Source: Prorocentrum cordatum (taxonomy: Eukaryota; Sar; Dinophyceae; Prorocentrales; Prorocentraceae). Taken from it: a DNA stretch of 64,000 bases. Positions 1-11,804 of the stretch are shown in pieces. Made by a program: the position numbers and the translations under genes. The notes beneath the pieces are model-generated. The model was not told where the DNA came from. It saw only the letters and a program-made list of their open reading frames with translations, and did not search any database. The stretch covers positions 96,001-160,000 of the forward strand of contig CAUYUJ010018572.1 of the NCBI GenBank assembly GCA_963575745.1. Direction: 5' to 3'. How positions within the stretch are numbered: the stretch's first letter is position 1; each line of letters starts with the position of its first letter.

Positions 1-579
1 CACTCCCGTCTCAAGTCCCCTCATACATCCCTGCAGGAATTCCCCCTCGTTATGTGACACATCATTTTAAATACGAGTGGCCCACGGATCCTCCGTTCAG
101 GCGAGAGCCTTGTCTTGAAAAGGAATTACCCTGACGAGCGCGACTGCACCAGAAAGCTAAAGACGTGTCCCGTGGAAGGTCCATTTTGAACATTTTTGCC
201 CATTCGTGTGGCTGGTTGTTGATACGTGCTGAAGCTCTTTAGCGAGAGACCCGTTTTGCAGAGGAGCCGCCGTCCTTTTTTTATCATTGTTGCACACTTC
301 CCCATGTCGGGCCGCACTGTGAAAAGGAGCCGTCGTCCATCTGCGTGATTGATGTACAATGTTGCACCCCGTGTCGTAGATTTTGAGGCGTCGCAGCCGG
401 TTGCACCATTTTGGGGGGGCAGAGAGAGAGAAGGGAGGTCAAACAATTAAGTCGTTGTAGGGGCAGGTAACGTTGATAACGAACGCGCGCGGTGCTGGGA
501 CTACAGTCACGGTTGAACATTGGTCCACCTTTCATATTCGCATTTTGTCGGAAGAGTTGTGAGCGAACGCGCGCTGCGT
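1..579. other. No gene recognised
   Basis: Unique-looking sequence of moderate GC. Short open frames on both strands show no domain or family signal. Confidence 0.5.
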
Positions 580-609
580 TAATGAGAGAGAGAGAGGGAG
601 AGAGAGAGA

Positions 610-644
<35 letters not shown>

Positions 645-666
645 AGAAAGAGAGAGAGAGAGAGAT
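580..666. repeat. (GA)n microsatellite
   Basis: About 85 bp of GA dinucleotides with occasional GGGAGA interruptions. The open frames on both strands here (Ser/Leu or Arg/Glu repeats) are artefacts. Confidence 0.95.
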
Positions 667-814
667 ACGCATGTTCAACACGATGTTCCCTCCACGTGTG
701 TAAGAGTTTGGGATTTGCATGTTTTGCGGGCGCATTTGCGAGGACGTCCCAGGAGGAACGCCAGGAACACCATACCAACACTTCTGGTTTCGCGACGAGG
801 AGGACTTAAGGAAG

Positions 815-960
815 AGGGGTGGAGGAGGAGTAGGAGCAGGAGCAGCGGGAAGATGACGAGCAGGCAGTCGTCGTCGGAGGATGAAGAGGAACAAATGGAG
901 AGAAGGAGGGATAGCAGGAAGAGACGGACGAGGAAGCAGTCCTCGTCGTAGGTGGAGCAG
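815..960. repeat. GGA/AGCAGG purine-rich stretch
   Basis: Imperfect GGA and AGCAGG repeats; no credible gene. Confidence 0.7.
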
Positions 961-1797
961 CGTGGGAAAATCCTGGAGAGGGGCCCTCTGGGCGAGCGTC
1001 GCGGCGCGCGAGAGCTGCCCCCGTGCCCCCACCGAATACCTGGGCGAGGAGGAGATCCTGCCTCCTTCTATTCCATCTTGCCCTCGCATCCTGTTTTTTT
1101 CCTTGTCCTCCTCCTCCACCTCCTCCTCCTCCTCCCCACTGTCCTCCTACACTCCTGCTCCCCCGCGTCCCTTGTCATGCCTCCTCCCTGGCGCTCCTCC
1201 CTTCTCCTCCCCACCCTGCTGCCGAGCGGGGAGCAGGGGCTGGCGAGGGGTTGTTCGTCCCAGCAGGCTGCAGTCTGCCTCTGCCGGGCCCGGTGCATTG
1301 AAGCCGCTGTCTGGAGGATCTGTGGAAGGGCAATCGGCGGAGATGGAATGCGTGAATGGAGGCGGAGGGCGCGGATGGGCGGACGGAGGACTGAGGATTG
1401 AGGATTGAGTGCAGGGATCGACGACGGAGGAGTAGGAGGAGGAGGAGGGGCAGGAGGAGGACCAGGGTAAGCCCAAGACGCATCAGCGATGCAGCAATAG
1501 GCCCCTCCCGTCGCGCAAGCCCCTGCCGAATAGTTCCCCTCAAACTCTCTGTGGCACCAGAAGGTGCGACCCGTCTAAAGGCCATCATCTCACGGGCTTG
1601 CCATTCAGGCGAGAACCCGCGTTCTGAACAAAAATGTTGTGCATCCTGCCAGCGCGTGGGAGTTAACGCAAGCACGCATCAGCGCACAGTTCAACCAGCT
1701 GTCCAGCGATCTCCCCGTTTCTCCCGTGCAGCTGTGGCACACATGCCGTGCAGTTGTTGCGCGGCGTCGTTCCTTCTGGTCATGAGCTTCGCCCTGG

Positions 1798-1920
1798 CAT
1801 CGCTCGGACGTGTGCATCTTTCCTTCGGCGAGGACCATCGAGGAGCATCCTTGATCATTTGGCGAAAAAAACACGCACGAGACCGGAACAAAAACACAGG
1901 AAATTGACGTCCGAGCGATG
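1798..1920. mobile_element. MITE family 1, copy 1
   Basis: 123 bp non-coding element with a perfect 14 bp terminal inverted repeat, CATCGCTCGGACGT at the left and its complement at the right. The interior shares long identical blocks with the copies at 4794 and 11805, including cgaggaccatcgagg and catccttgatcattt. No clear target-site duplication is visible. All three copies keep TGG immediately before the left end. Confidence 0.8.
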
Positions 1921-2384
1921 GCGAGTCGCGGGCGTCTCGAGCGAGAGCTGCATTGGAGAAGGACCCGCCCTCCGTCCGTGCAGCTGCTGCGTGTGTTGAA
2001 GTTTATGGCTGCGGGAGTCAATGAGGTTTCCACCGAGAGCCCCGGTTTGAGAGAGTGGCCGTCCCCCCTATCCCTGTGGCTGTTGCAGGCTCGCAACAAC
2101 AAGGATCGCGGTGGAACGGCGAGAGGCCGCTTTTGAAGCTGACTTGTGCTACATACCCGTAGCGATTGCAACGTTCAAGACGAATACACGCGATGCTAAG
2201 GCGAATCCATCCGTGCAATTGTTGCGAAGCTCTGGCTTCATGATAATACGTTGTGAGGAAATCAGGCGAGACGCTCCGCCCGCCCCAATTACCGACACGC
2301 AGGGGGGGGGGGCGACAGCGAGGAGTTGCTTTCTTTTCTAAGACACAGCTAGGCAGGGGGAAGACAGGACGACGAAGGCGAGGA

Positions 2385-2505
2385 CAAAGGCAGGAAGAGG
2401 GGGAGGAGGACGACGACGGCGGGGAGTAATTGCGAGGACGGGGAGGGGGGTCTCTGCGGAGGAGCAGGAGGATGAGGACGAGGAGGAGGAAGAGGAGGCC
2501 CCTGC
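2385..2505. repeat. GGA-rich purine tract
   Basis: Imperfect GGA/GAC repeat ending about 40 bp before the acceptor of the HAD-like exon at 2544. Confidence 0.8.
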
Positions 2506-2543
2506 ACTCCCTCGCCGCGCCCGTCGCTACCAATCGGGCGCAG

Positions 2544-2626
2544 GAGCTGGCCTCCTTCGCGACGCCCCGCAAGGACATTCCCAACGACACGCTCATAATA
2601 TTCGACTGGGACCCGGCCGTGCGCCC
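2544..2626 (+). CDS. HAD-like protein, candidate exon with motif I
   Basis: Short candidate coding exon. It reads ELASFATPRKDIPNDTLI then IFDWDPAVRP. The hydrophobic run followed by D-W-D matches HAD-superfamily motif I, where the first Asp is the nucleophile and the second the acid/base. An acceptor AG lies at 2542-2543 (cgcag). A GT donor at 2627 leaves the exon in phase 2, and the next candidate exon at 9485 starts with the single base that completes a Pro codon, so the phases agree. The residues after DWD diverge from the usual DDTLLP. The exon sits directly after a GGA-rich stretch. The assignment depends on the downstream exons being the same gene; alone this exon would be weak. Confidence 0.45.
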
Positions 2627-4513
2627 GTCGTCGTCGTCTTCGAGGCAGGCTCGCAGGTCAATTTGATGTTTTTCGGGGGAGGCGTCACTGTGACCTCCAG
2701 CGTCAATCGTGACGGACGATTCTTTAATGTTTTTCGGCCTGGGGCCTGTTTCGGACCCCGGGGACATCAGAGAAGACATCGGGATGTCAAACCAACCCCG
2801 ACGAAGAGGTCGAGGGCTCCACCCACGTCGCGTACAAGTCGCTCTGCCAAGTCGTTGTTTCGGAGGTTTTCTTCTCGCGGGGGCAGGATGGAGGAGGAGG
2901 GAGGTCAATCTGATGGTTTAGCATTAGACGAGATCTCCAGAAGGGACACAACTATTGTTTGCGGTTGCGCGTTGTTCCCGTCGTGCGAACCAAGGTAACG
3001 ACACCGACCAGCACGAGGACTAAGAGCAGCAGCAGCAGCAGCAGCAGGAAGACGGGACGAGGAGGAAACTAATCCTACTCTTGGTGGCAAGGGCGGCGTT
3101 CCGAGAACCCGCGGTGCAGTCACAGTCCAACCCGCATGATAAGGATGAGCAATGTTCCAAGGTTGCCCTTGCATCCTTTCCCCTTCGGCCCATCCTTGGC
3201 CGCTTCCTTTGGCCGCGCCCCGCTCGCAAAGTGTCGGCGTGCCCGTCCAAGGCCCTACATCCTTCTGGTGCGCCCTTACTATGTGTAATCCCATTCCGGC
3301 TGACAAGGGCGACGTTCAGAGAGCCCGCGGTGCAGGCTATGCGATGCGAGGTGGAGCGCGGCACGTGTGGCGCTCGAGGGCCAGAGTCTCGATTGTGGCT
3401 CCTGAGCCATCGCCGCGCCCACAGTTCTGGCGGCGCAGAGTCAGTTTGTTCCCCGCTCGTGCAGGATGGTGGGCGTCAGCGATAGAGAAAGCACACCCCG
3501 CTGCTGCGCTGCCCGTTGCTGCCATCGGAGGTGTGGGCGCCCTCCCCCAAGAAAGATTGCCTCCAGGAGCCGTGGCCTTCAGTATGACACGAATTCAACG
3601 TCTCAGAGCAACCCGAGTCGAGCACGGCCTCGAAGCGAGTGCCTATTGAGACGCCCGAAAATAAAAGGTTTCCATGTCCCCGCGCACTCCCGCAGACGAA
3701 GCAATCTCCAGTCAATGCCCTTTCGGCTCGAGCGCTGTGCAATCGGTAACCGCGGCTTGTCCATGCAGCTACCCTGGAAACATCTTCGAATATCGATACT
3801 CCTGGCGAAGGCCTCCAGGGCCTCGTCGCCCATCGTAGAACAGTGTCGCATACGAAACCTGTGAGGCGAAGCCGCTGAGTCTTACTCGTGGGTCTCCGAG
3901 ATATCCCTAATGATTTCGATGTTGGGCATCTCGAGGGGCTCGTCCTTATTTCTCAGGCTGCCCAGCTGGCTCCCTGATAGGTGTCGAACGCGTTCTGACA
4001 AGAGGCTTGGAGCTTGCCAGGCACAACGGCTGTGCTTTGTTGGGCGTTCGCTTGACTACTGTGATTTTACGTTACGGGCGGGGGGCAAGGAGGATGAGCA
4101 GGAGGAGATGGAGGAGGAGGAGGACTTGTCCGTTGTCTCGAGTTGGGTCTCGAGCAAATCGTTTCGCATGTCCACCAGAGGCAAGGCATACGTATGTTGT
4201 ATGCACGGGTGGTTGAATCGACCTGGTCCAAAGACGTATCATGGGCCATGGTAGGTACATTCATCGATTTCGTTGGGGGAGGCTTCGGAGGAGCAGACCA
4301 CATTACTCCGTGGAAGGCTCTAGGGCCTCTGCTACCCCCCGATCTCAGGACCTTTCCGCACTCTCTCCGGGCCCTCGCCCTCCCACCTCCCCGTTCGTCC
4401 TCATCCTGAGCCTCCTTCGCATCATGTCTCCCGCTCCTCCCCTTGGAGGCGGCGGGGAGGCCTCCTTGGGGCGGGCGCCCAACTGAGGGCCGAGGGAGCG
4501 CACACATGGTTTA
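2627..4513. other. Intron of the HAD-like gene, first part
   Basis: No repeat family or protein domain recognised. Open frames are short and overlapping. Two related gagaacccgcggtgca / gagagcccgcggtgca blocks at 3105-3120 and 3319-3334 indicate a small local duplication. Confidence 0.45.
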
Positions 4514-4691
4514 CAGTCGGGGCCCTGAAGAAGGAACCCTTTTGGGTTGGGGAGGGGCTCCGAGTTCCTTAAGTGTTTCACAGCTTGCCTCAGGTGTTCT
4601 TTATGTTTTCGATAGGAAACCTAAGTTTAACTTATGGGAAAAAAGGGCCTCGTTCCTCATTTGGGGTTCCTTAAGGTCAACGCCCCGACTG
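4514..4691. mobile_element. MITE family 2, copy 1
   Basis: 178 bp element bounded by CAGTCGGGGC and its complement GCCCCGACTG. Including the flanking TTA and TAA, the inverted repeat is 13 bp and perfect. The interior aligns along its length with the copy at 10957 (for example aaggaacccttt and ttggggaggggctcc). It has no coding capacity. Confidence 0.75.
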
Positions 4692-4793
4692 TAAGGCGCG
4701 TTGATCAGCGGCGGGTCACATTCCCATGCAGACTCGGCGCCAGCCGCCGCCACGCCGTGCGACATTGACCTCACGTGCCGTGGGGAATTGTGG

Positions 4794-4915
4794 CATCGCT
4801 CGGACGTGTGCATTTTTCCTTCGGCGAGGACCATCGAGGAGCATCCTTGATCATTTCGCGAAAAAACCACGCACGACACGGAACAACAACACGGGAAATG
4901 GACGTCCGAGCGATG
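4794..4915. mobile_element. MITE family 1, copy 2
   Basis: 122 bp, same 14 bp terminal inverted repeats and same interior as the copy at 1798, with scattered substitutions and short indels. The right flank GGCCAGTTCT is shared with the copy at 11805, so the element may extend about 10 bp beyond the visible TIR or the two copies may derive from a common parent. Confidence 0.8.
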
Positions 4916-5217
4916 GCCAGTTCTTGTGCTCACGCCGTCGATTTGTCGCCCGCCGATCGAATGCACGACGCACGTTTGATTGGTGCGTGCGGGGGCTGGG
5001 CAGTCCTCCGTCAAGGCTGCGCTGCCGATGCGTCGTCCGGGCGCCTGACCTCTCTGCCAGCCTGCCATGGGCCAGCGTGCGCCCGAACTTTGGGGCCCCG
5101 CCAGGACGACACGCTCTTGTGCAGCTCCGCCATCAACATGCAGCAGTGGTCTCAGCTCCAGCTCGACGTCCTGTGCAGGACGCACGCTGCTGTCCAACCC
5201 CATTGTTTGTTTCTCCT

Positions 5218-5460
5218 TTCCGTCCTCCTCCTCCTCCTCCTCCGCCTCCTCCTCCTCCTACTCGTCGCCTCCGCCGTTTTCTCTCTCGTCCGCATCCTGT
5301 TGCGCTCCTCCTCGTCGTGTTTCCCCGATCCTTACTCTCCCCTCCTCCTCCACATTTCCACCTCCTCCTGTTCCTCCCCCTCATCTACCTCGCCTCCTTT
5401 TCTCTCCTCGTCTCCTACCCTTCCTCCTGTCACTCTCCTCAGAGCGCTCGCTCGTCACCC
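5218..5460. repeat. CCT-rich pyrimidine tract
   Basis: Imperfect CCT/CTC repeat of about 240 bp. It generates Leu/Ser/Pro open frames that are not genes. Confidence 0.85.
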
Positions 5461-6479
5461 CATCCCGCACCATCTGATTATATGCAGGACCTCTTCCTCT
5501 CCTCCTCATCGCCTCCCCCACTGCGTGCTAGGAGGCCTTGGGTGTTTGTCTTGGCTCTTCGGGTGCGTCTTGCGTTCCGCCCTTCGAGGCGGCCCCTCGG
5601 GGAGCCGTGGAGTCGCATCGGGGCCGAACAGAGCAGCGCTGGGGCGCAAAGCTACATGGGGCTGTGAAGTAGGTCGCGCACTGATTTGCAGCGATCTGTT
5701 GCGCTACCTGGGCGGCAGTACCGCAGCATCCTTGCATCTATTCAGGATGTCAGATTCCTCGCGAGCGCGGCTGGGCGATTGAACGCACATAGTGCGCTCC
5801 AGAAACATGCCATGGGCGCTGGCTAAGGATTTGGCCGCGGTCGGGGGGAACGCGCTGATTTCGGCCCGTCATGGGGCCCCCGAGGCGCGGCAAACGCTTG
5901 TGTTGCCCAGCGTCGCCATTGCGAACAATGCCGACTTCGAGAACGTATGCCCGCGTGCATGTTGATCACAGTGAGAGTCCCCATCCCAGACCCAATGCCA
6001 CTTTTCTTCAGCGTCCACACCCTCGCTGTCAGTCATCCTCGTGCGTATCCTCGAACTCTCCTTCACCACAACGCATCATCCTACAGATCACCCTGCTGTC
6101 TTTCCCTTGTCATACTAATCCCACTCGCTCTCGCTCTTGGCGCCTGCACTCCCTGGGAGCTGGTCGTTACATCGTGCCTCGGGCGACGGCATGTCAGAGC
6201 CATTCAGGCGGGTTCAGTATAGACGTGGTTCAGAACGTTCGTCACCAACGGCAAGATTGACACCCTTCCCAGAGGAACCAACAATGAATAGCCAACCCCA
6301 TGAACAACATATTGCGTTTTCTTTGGACTTGTTTTCGCGCTCTTGTTATCTCAATATCCAGATGCCTTCGGCACGTCCCGCCACCGTGCCAGCCCAGGTT
6401 TCTGGGTGGCGACTGTTCGAGGGGGCACGGACGGCCGTCACGTGTGACATCTCGTGTCTCCAGGCTTGGGAGGGTCGTG

Positions 6480-6841
6480 ATGAGGATGCTGAGCATTATG
6501 AGGAAGATAGGGGGTGATAATGATGATGATGGTGGTGATGATGATGGTGAGTGTGGTAATGCTGATGCTGGTGATGATGTTCAGGCTGATGCTGCTGGTG
6601 AGGAGGGTGAGGATGATGATGAGGACGAGGATGTTGGTGCTGTTGCTGATGATTATCATGATGGCGACGACGATGGTACGCATGATAATGATGATGGTGG
6701 CGCTGATGCTGATGATGATATGATGATGGCGGTGATGGCGATCATGATTGTGATGATGGTGGTGATGCTGGTAATGACGTTGTTGATGATGACGATGGCG
6801 ATGACGATGACGACGGTCATGATGACGTTGATCACGATGAC

Positions 6842-6878
<37 letters not shown>

Positions 6879-7900
6879 GTGCTCATGATGACTTTAATGA
6901 TGTTCATGATGGTGAGGGTGATGGTGATGGTGAGTGTGGTGATGCTGATGCTGATGATGATGCTCGTGCTGATGACGATGAGGGTGAGGGTGAAGATGAT
7001 GATGCGGACGAGGATGCTGGTGGCGGCGGCGCTGCTGCTGATGATGATGCCGATCATGATGGCGATGCTGGTGATGATGCTGACGATGCTGCTGATGATG
7101 AGGATACTGATGATGATGATGATGCTGATGGCGCTGATGACGCTGATGATGGGGAGGAGGAAGAGAAGGAGGAGGACGAGGAGGATGGGGATGCGGATGA
7201 TGAGGATAGTGAAGAAAACAATGATGACGACGACGATGATTGCGATGCTGATGGCGATGATGATGGTGATAACGTTGATGATGCTGATGCTGCTGATCAT
7301 GAGGATGATGGCGATGGCGATGATGATGATGCTGCTGATGATGATGAGGCGGAGGACGATGGCGATGCTGTTGTTGGTGATTCTGATGATGGTGGTGGTG
7401 ATGTGATGGATGAGGATGACGGCGACGATGATGTCGACGCTGACGATGACGACGACGATGATGATGACGATGGTGGCGAGGGTGATGATGATGATGATGC
7501 TGATGATGATGATGATGATGATGCTGATGACGATGATGGTGATGGTGATAGTAATGGTGATGACAACGACCATGCTGATGATGACGATGATGATGCTGAT
7601 GTTGATGCTGGAGATGCTGATGCTGATGATGATTCGGATGAGGATGAGGCTGCTGACGGCGATGATAGTGATGATGGCGTTGCTGATGTTGATGATGATG
7701 GTAATGGTGATGCTGATAATGGCGATGATGATGTTCATGAGGATGATGATGATGATGCTGATGATGATGATGCTGATGCTGATGCTGATGCTGATGCTGA
7801 TGATTTCGAATATGATTATGATGATGGTGATGCTGATGGTGTTGCTGATGATGCTGATGGTGTTGCTGATGATGATGCTGCTGATGATGATGCTGGTGAA
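6480..7900. repeat. 1.4 kb imperfect GAT/GCT trinucleotide array
   Basis: Almost uninterrupted GATGAT with GCT, GGT and GAC variants. Because the period is 3 and stop codons are rare in several phases, frames of 160-590 codons stay open: Asp-rich and Met-rich on plus, His-rich, Ile-rich and Ser-rich on minus. None shows non-repeat domain content, so I treat all as artefacts. Confidence 0.95.
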
Positions 7901-8005
7901 AGGAGGAGGATGAGGAGGAAGAGGAGGAGGAGGAGGAGGAGAATGAGGAAGTGGAGCAGGAGGAGGAGGAGGAGGAGGAGGACGAGGAGGAGGGGAAGAG
8001 GATGA
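7900..8005. repeat. GGA array
   Basis: GGA repeats continuing directly from the GAT array, showing a switch of repeat unit at about 7900. Confidence 0.9.
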
Positions 8006-8029
8006 GAAAAACGAGCAGGAGGAAGTTCG

Positions 8030-8520
8030 TTTGGGCCGTCTTGGGGCTGTCTTGGCCTCCAGTGAGGCAGTCTCGGGAGTTCCTTGGCGCCGTCTTGGTC
8101 CGCCTTTCGGCCCTCGTACGCCCGACTGGGGCTCTCCTGGGCAGTCTTGGGCCGTCTGTGCCGTATGGTGGGTGTCGGGGGGACCTTTGTGGGCCCGTCT
8201 TGGCGCCGTCTTGGGCCGTCGACGGGCTTTCTGAGGCCATCGAGGATCCCACCGGAGGTCCTCGTGGGTCATCGTTGGGCCGTGTTGGATGCCTCTGGGG
8301 CCTTCGTGGAGTCCTCTTGGTCCGTCCTGAGCTGATGGCAACCCGAACAGGCGAGAATGCGAACATCCTTCAAGCGCCCAAGGGGCATCAGTGTTTTTGG
8401 TTTCTTCAGGCCCTGTTGGATGTCCTCTTGTAGCCATTCTTCACCCTCTTGGAGGCATCTTGGGCCGTCTTGAATCACGATTCGGTCGCCCTGAGGCTAT
8501 CATGGGTCGTCTTCGAGGCG
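8030..8520. repeat. Degenerate cttgggggcct minisatellite, locus 1
   Basis: Loose 9-12 bp units of the type tcttggggccgtctt. On the minus strand they read as Pro/Arg/Gln/Ala repeats (APRRPQ). Similar loci occur at 11270-11360, 21880-22230, 22390-22830, 44520-44730, 47300-47510 and 51600-51920. Confidence 0.7.
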
Positions 8521-8944
8521 CGTTGGGCCATCTTGGTGTCTTTGGTTGCCGGCACGGGCTGGTCTGGAAGCTCGTGACGCATATCCATCGTTTCGAACAA
8601 GGGTTCGTTGCTTGGGAGGCCCTGGAGCGATTGGGGGCAGCGTCTGGGAATGCGGGAAGTGCACGATCTTCGAGCGGGTGCGCGTGGGAGCAGCCATGTG
8701 GGAAGTGCGCAATCCTCGAGCAGGCGCGCGTGAAATGAGGGTTCAGGCATTGGCAGCTATGCGGGAAGTGCACCATCCGCGAGCGGGCACGAGGGAAGTG
8801 GCCTCGGTGAGTAAGGTGGGGGGGGCATCCCACAGTCTGCGAGTAGAGGGAGGGGCGGCCCCTTAGCGGATGCCAAAAACCATGCCAGGTAGCCAGGGGG
8901 CACGGAGGCGGATTCCTACTCATGTCATGGGTTGTACGCGGTAG

Positions 8945-9063
8945 GACAGGAGGAGGAGGAGGAGGAGGAGGAGGAGGAGGAGGAAGGAGGAGGAGTGGGA
9001 GGAGGAGGAGGAGGAGGAGGAGGAGGAGGAGGAGGAGGAGGAGGAGGAGGAGGAGGAGGAGGG
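8945..9063. repeat. (GGA)n microsatellite
   Basis: Nearly pure GGA for about 120 bp, upstream of the HAD-like exon at 9485. Confidence 0.95.
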
Positions 9064-9484
9064 GAATGAGGGGCATCGGCAGGAATCCTGCGCATCGGAC
9101 CTGCCATGTAGCAACACGCGTGGCTACAACTCACCAGCTGTACGTGTTCCTGGGTCTCGTCGTCTTCTAAGGCCATCGTTGGCGACTGTTGGATTGCAGC
9201 GGACGGATGAATCATGGAACCTTTCCGATTTTAGATATCCTCTCCTTTCTATGTTTGTTTTGGCATGCTTACGCATCTTTGCCGAGCTCACTGTGATTCT
9301 CGTACTGTCCCTCGCAGCTCGTGTCTTCTTCGCAATTCAATTGCGACCTCCCGTCCTCCTTGTCCTGGCAGTCGTGCTCCCTTTCCTCTTCTCTCTCATC
9401 CAGCCGTTCTTCCTCCTCCTCAGACTGTTGTGAGATGGGCCATGGGGCAGATACTCCCTTCGTGACCTGTTCGTCACGCCGCAG

Positions 9485-9620
9485 GCCTGGGTCCTACTCC
9501 TCGCCCTCCTGCGCCGATTTTGATCCCACGAGGACCGTGGAGACCACGCTTCGCGCGGCCATGGAGCTCGGTGAGGTGATGATCGTGACCAACGGCGTGG
9601 ACTGGTGGGTGGAGGACGCC
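9485..9620 (+). CDS. HAD-like protein, candidate exon with motif II
   Basis: Reads PGSYSSPSCADFDPTRTV then ETTLRAAMELGEVMIVTNG and DWWVEDA. The helix followed by a hydrophobic strand ending in VTN is HAD motif II (the conserved Thr), and the same pattern occurs in HAD-like proteins common in dinoflagellates. Acceptor AG at 9483-9484. The most likely exon end is after GCC at 9620, which makes the donor GA (9621-9622), a non-canonical donor class reported for dinoflagellates. That gives phase 0, matching the phase-0 start at 17778. A GGA array follows about 20 bp after the exon. The longer open frame around it is inflated by this repeat. Confidence 0.6.
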
Positions 9621-9642
9621 GAGCACGCACCCGCTTCAGACC

Positions 9643-9681
9643 AGGAGGAGGAGGAGGAGGAGGAGGAGGAGGAGGAGGAGG
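9643..9681. repeat. (GGA)n microsatellite after exon
   Basis: About 13 GGA units beginning roughly 22 bp after the proposed exon end at 9620. Confidence 0.95.
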
Positions 9682-9917
9682 CTGCGCTGCGCTACTCCCA
9701 ATCAGCACGGAGGCCGTGGCAATCCAATCTGGAATTGGGGTTGATGATTCTAGGTCCCTGCCCCGGCAGCCGGGAAGCCAGGCCATCGCCGTGCAGGGAC
9801 TGCTCCCCGCGCAGGAGCAGCAAGGGGGGGGGGACAGGACCGATGGGATCCAGTCCTCCCAAATTCAGAGGCCAAACATGGACCCACGCCACCGATACTC
9901 CATCGGTGAGGGACCGG

Positions 9918-9988
9918 CCCCTGGGCGGTGGCACGCCTGAGCGTCATCTTGTATTCGGGTGACGCTCGGGCGTGCCGCCGCCCAGGGG
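9918..9988. repeat. Foldback with 29 bp arms
   Basis: CCCCTGGGCGGTGGCACGCC... (9918-9946) pairs with 9960-9988 at 27 of 29 positions across a 13 nt loop. Weaker complementarity extends further out on both sides. Possibly a small foldback element. Confidence 0.75.
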
Positions 9989-10956
9989 TCTGCCCCCAAC
10001 CCACTGATGGGTTCTCGGTGATGGTAGTCCGTGCTTCTCGTCCGGCAAGTAGGGTCCGAGTAGACTGGGTTCGAGGATCGCGCCGCGTTGCCGATGTATC
10101 GGCGATGCGGCTCGATGTGGACCCCGATGTTCTCCATCCTGATGTCGCCGATGCAGCCGACATCGCCGATGCATTACCGATGCGACGCCGATGAATCGGC
10201 GATGCGGAGCGATCCTCCGACCTCATGTTCTCGGACCCCATGTGGGAGGCCTCTAAAGGAGGGGGAGCACGGAAGAGGAACAAACCCTCAAATCTTGTCT
10301 TCGGGGGCCTTCGCGAACGAGGCCCCGCAACGACACGCACCGTTTCGTTCTGTTCGCCTCTACAGCGCTCGCCAGCGATGGCAGGCCGCGAAGGGCCAGC
10401 AAGCGCACGACAAATATTGTCATTTCGGACAAGATACGTGGTCGAGTTGCTGCACTGGGAAGTCCCTCTGTTCGTTGCTGTGGATGTTCTCTGCCAGCGA
10501 ATGCTTCCAAAATACGTTTCCTACGATGGCCGCTAAGCTTGCGCACCCGACAACTCGCGTCAACGTCATCCTCTGCACTGCGTCTAGCTTGCCGAGATAG
10601 TTTCGGGTAAGAGGCGTCGTGGTAAGACTGTAAGGATCTGACGGCGTCATCACACGGCCCCGAAAAGATGCAACCGTAGTATGATCTGACTGTTGAGATG
10701 TTTGCAGCGTCGCTGCAAAGTGGCGGCAAGCATGCCACGTTATGTTGCCGGACGTGCCCAGGGATCCTCAGGTTGTCCGCGTGGTCGGTCCTCGGGGCGC
10801 CCCCAGCAAAACTTGGAGACGCAGCTGGGGCCCCAGCGGCCCCGCGTCCGCCCCACCCCGGGGCGGCCTCGCAGCGGCTGCACGCTGTGCACCAGGTCGT
10901 CCTCTGAGGGCGCATCGGACCTCCGGGAGGTTCGGCCTCTAGGACGCGTTAGCTCA

Positions 10957-11132
10957 CAGTCGGGGCGCTGAAAAAGGAACCCTTCTCGTTGGGGAGGGGC
11001 TCCGTGTTCCCTAGCTGTTTCGCAGTTTGCCTTAGGTTTTCCTTAGGTTTTCCATGGGAAATCGAAGTTCAATGTGTGGAGAAAAGGGGCATCGTTCCTT
11101 ATTTAGGGGTCCTTAGGTCAACGCCCCGACTG
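10957..11132. mobile_element. MITE family 2, copy 2
   Basis: 176 bp copy with the same CAGTCGGGGC terminal inverted repeat and matching interior. It contains a short internal tandem (ccttaggtttt twice) not seen in this form at 4514. No certain target-site duplication. Confidence 0.75.
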
Positions 11133-11804
11133 TAATAACGCCGCACCGCCCACCCCTTGGGAGCCCCGGATTCTTATCCTCCAGGGGGCGCTGTCGCAGA
11201 GGCGTCGTGGCGCCGCGCGCCCACCTGGGAAACCCAAAACCACGCTCAAAAGGAGCCCTGTTTGCTCGTTTGGGGGCCTCTTGGGAGCCATTGGGGGCCT
11301 CTCGGGAGCCTCTGGGGGCCCCTTGGGGCTCTTTTGGGGGCACGCTGGGGGTCTTGGGTGCCATCTTGTGGGAAAGGGTCCCCCAGGCCCCCTCGAGCTC
11401 CCCCGCTTGCAGAGTTTCATTGCCATACATGTCCACTAGGGCCCCCGATGATTCCGCCAGGGCCGTTGGTTGTGACCCGCCCAGGAAACCTTCAGGCGCC
11501 CTCGTTGCGATGTCGTACGCCTGTGATGTCGTACTGGCTTCGAGTGGATTTGGGGTCCAGCGCGGCGCGAGGGTGCTGGCCTTCTAAGAAGGCGGGGGAC
11601 CTCTGAGAAGGGGTCGTATGCTTTCAAGAAGGCCCATCAGAAGGCGCCCACCCTCTCGCGCCGCTCCCCCCCACGTCCCCGCTGTGACCGCCGCTGGGTT
11701 ATCGAGGATGCCGTGGTCGACATCTTGGCGGAACGCTTTGGCGGCCTCTGCCAGATCTCTTCGGGGGTGCCCAGGCGGGGTCCCAGCCGTGACCCTTCTC
11801 TTGG

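Noticed and set aside
492-809. Arg/Glu-repeat and Ser/Leu-repeat open frames
   Set aside because: Artefact of the (GA)n microsatellite.
6656-8437. 593- and 490-codon minus-strand open frames and a 368-codon plus-strand frame
   Set aside because: They are produced by the GAT/GGA trinucleotide arrays. Composition is pure repeat and there is no domain content outside the array.
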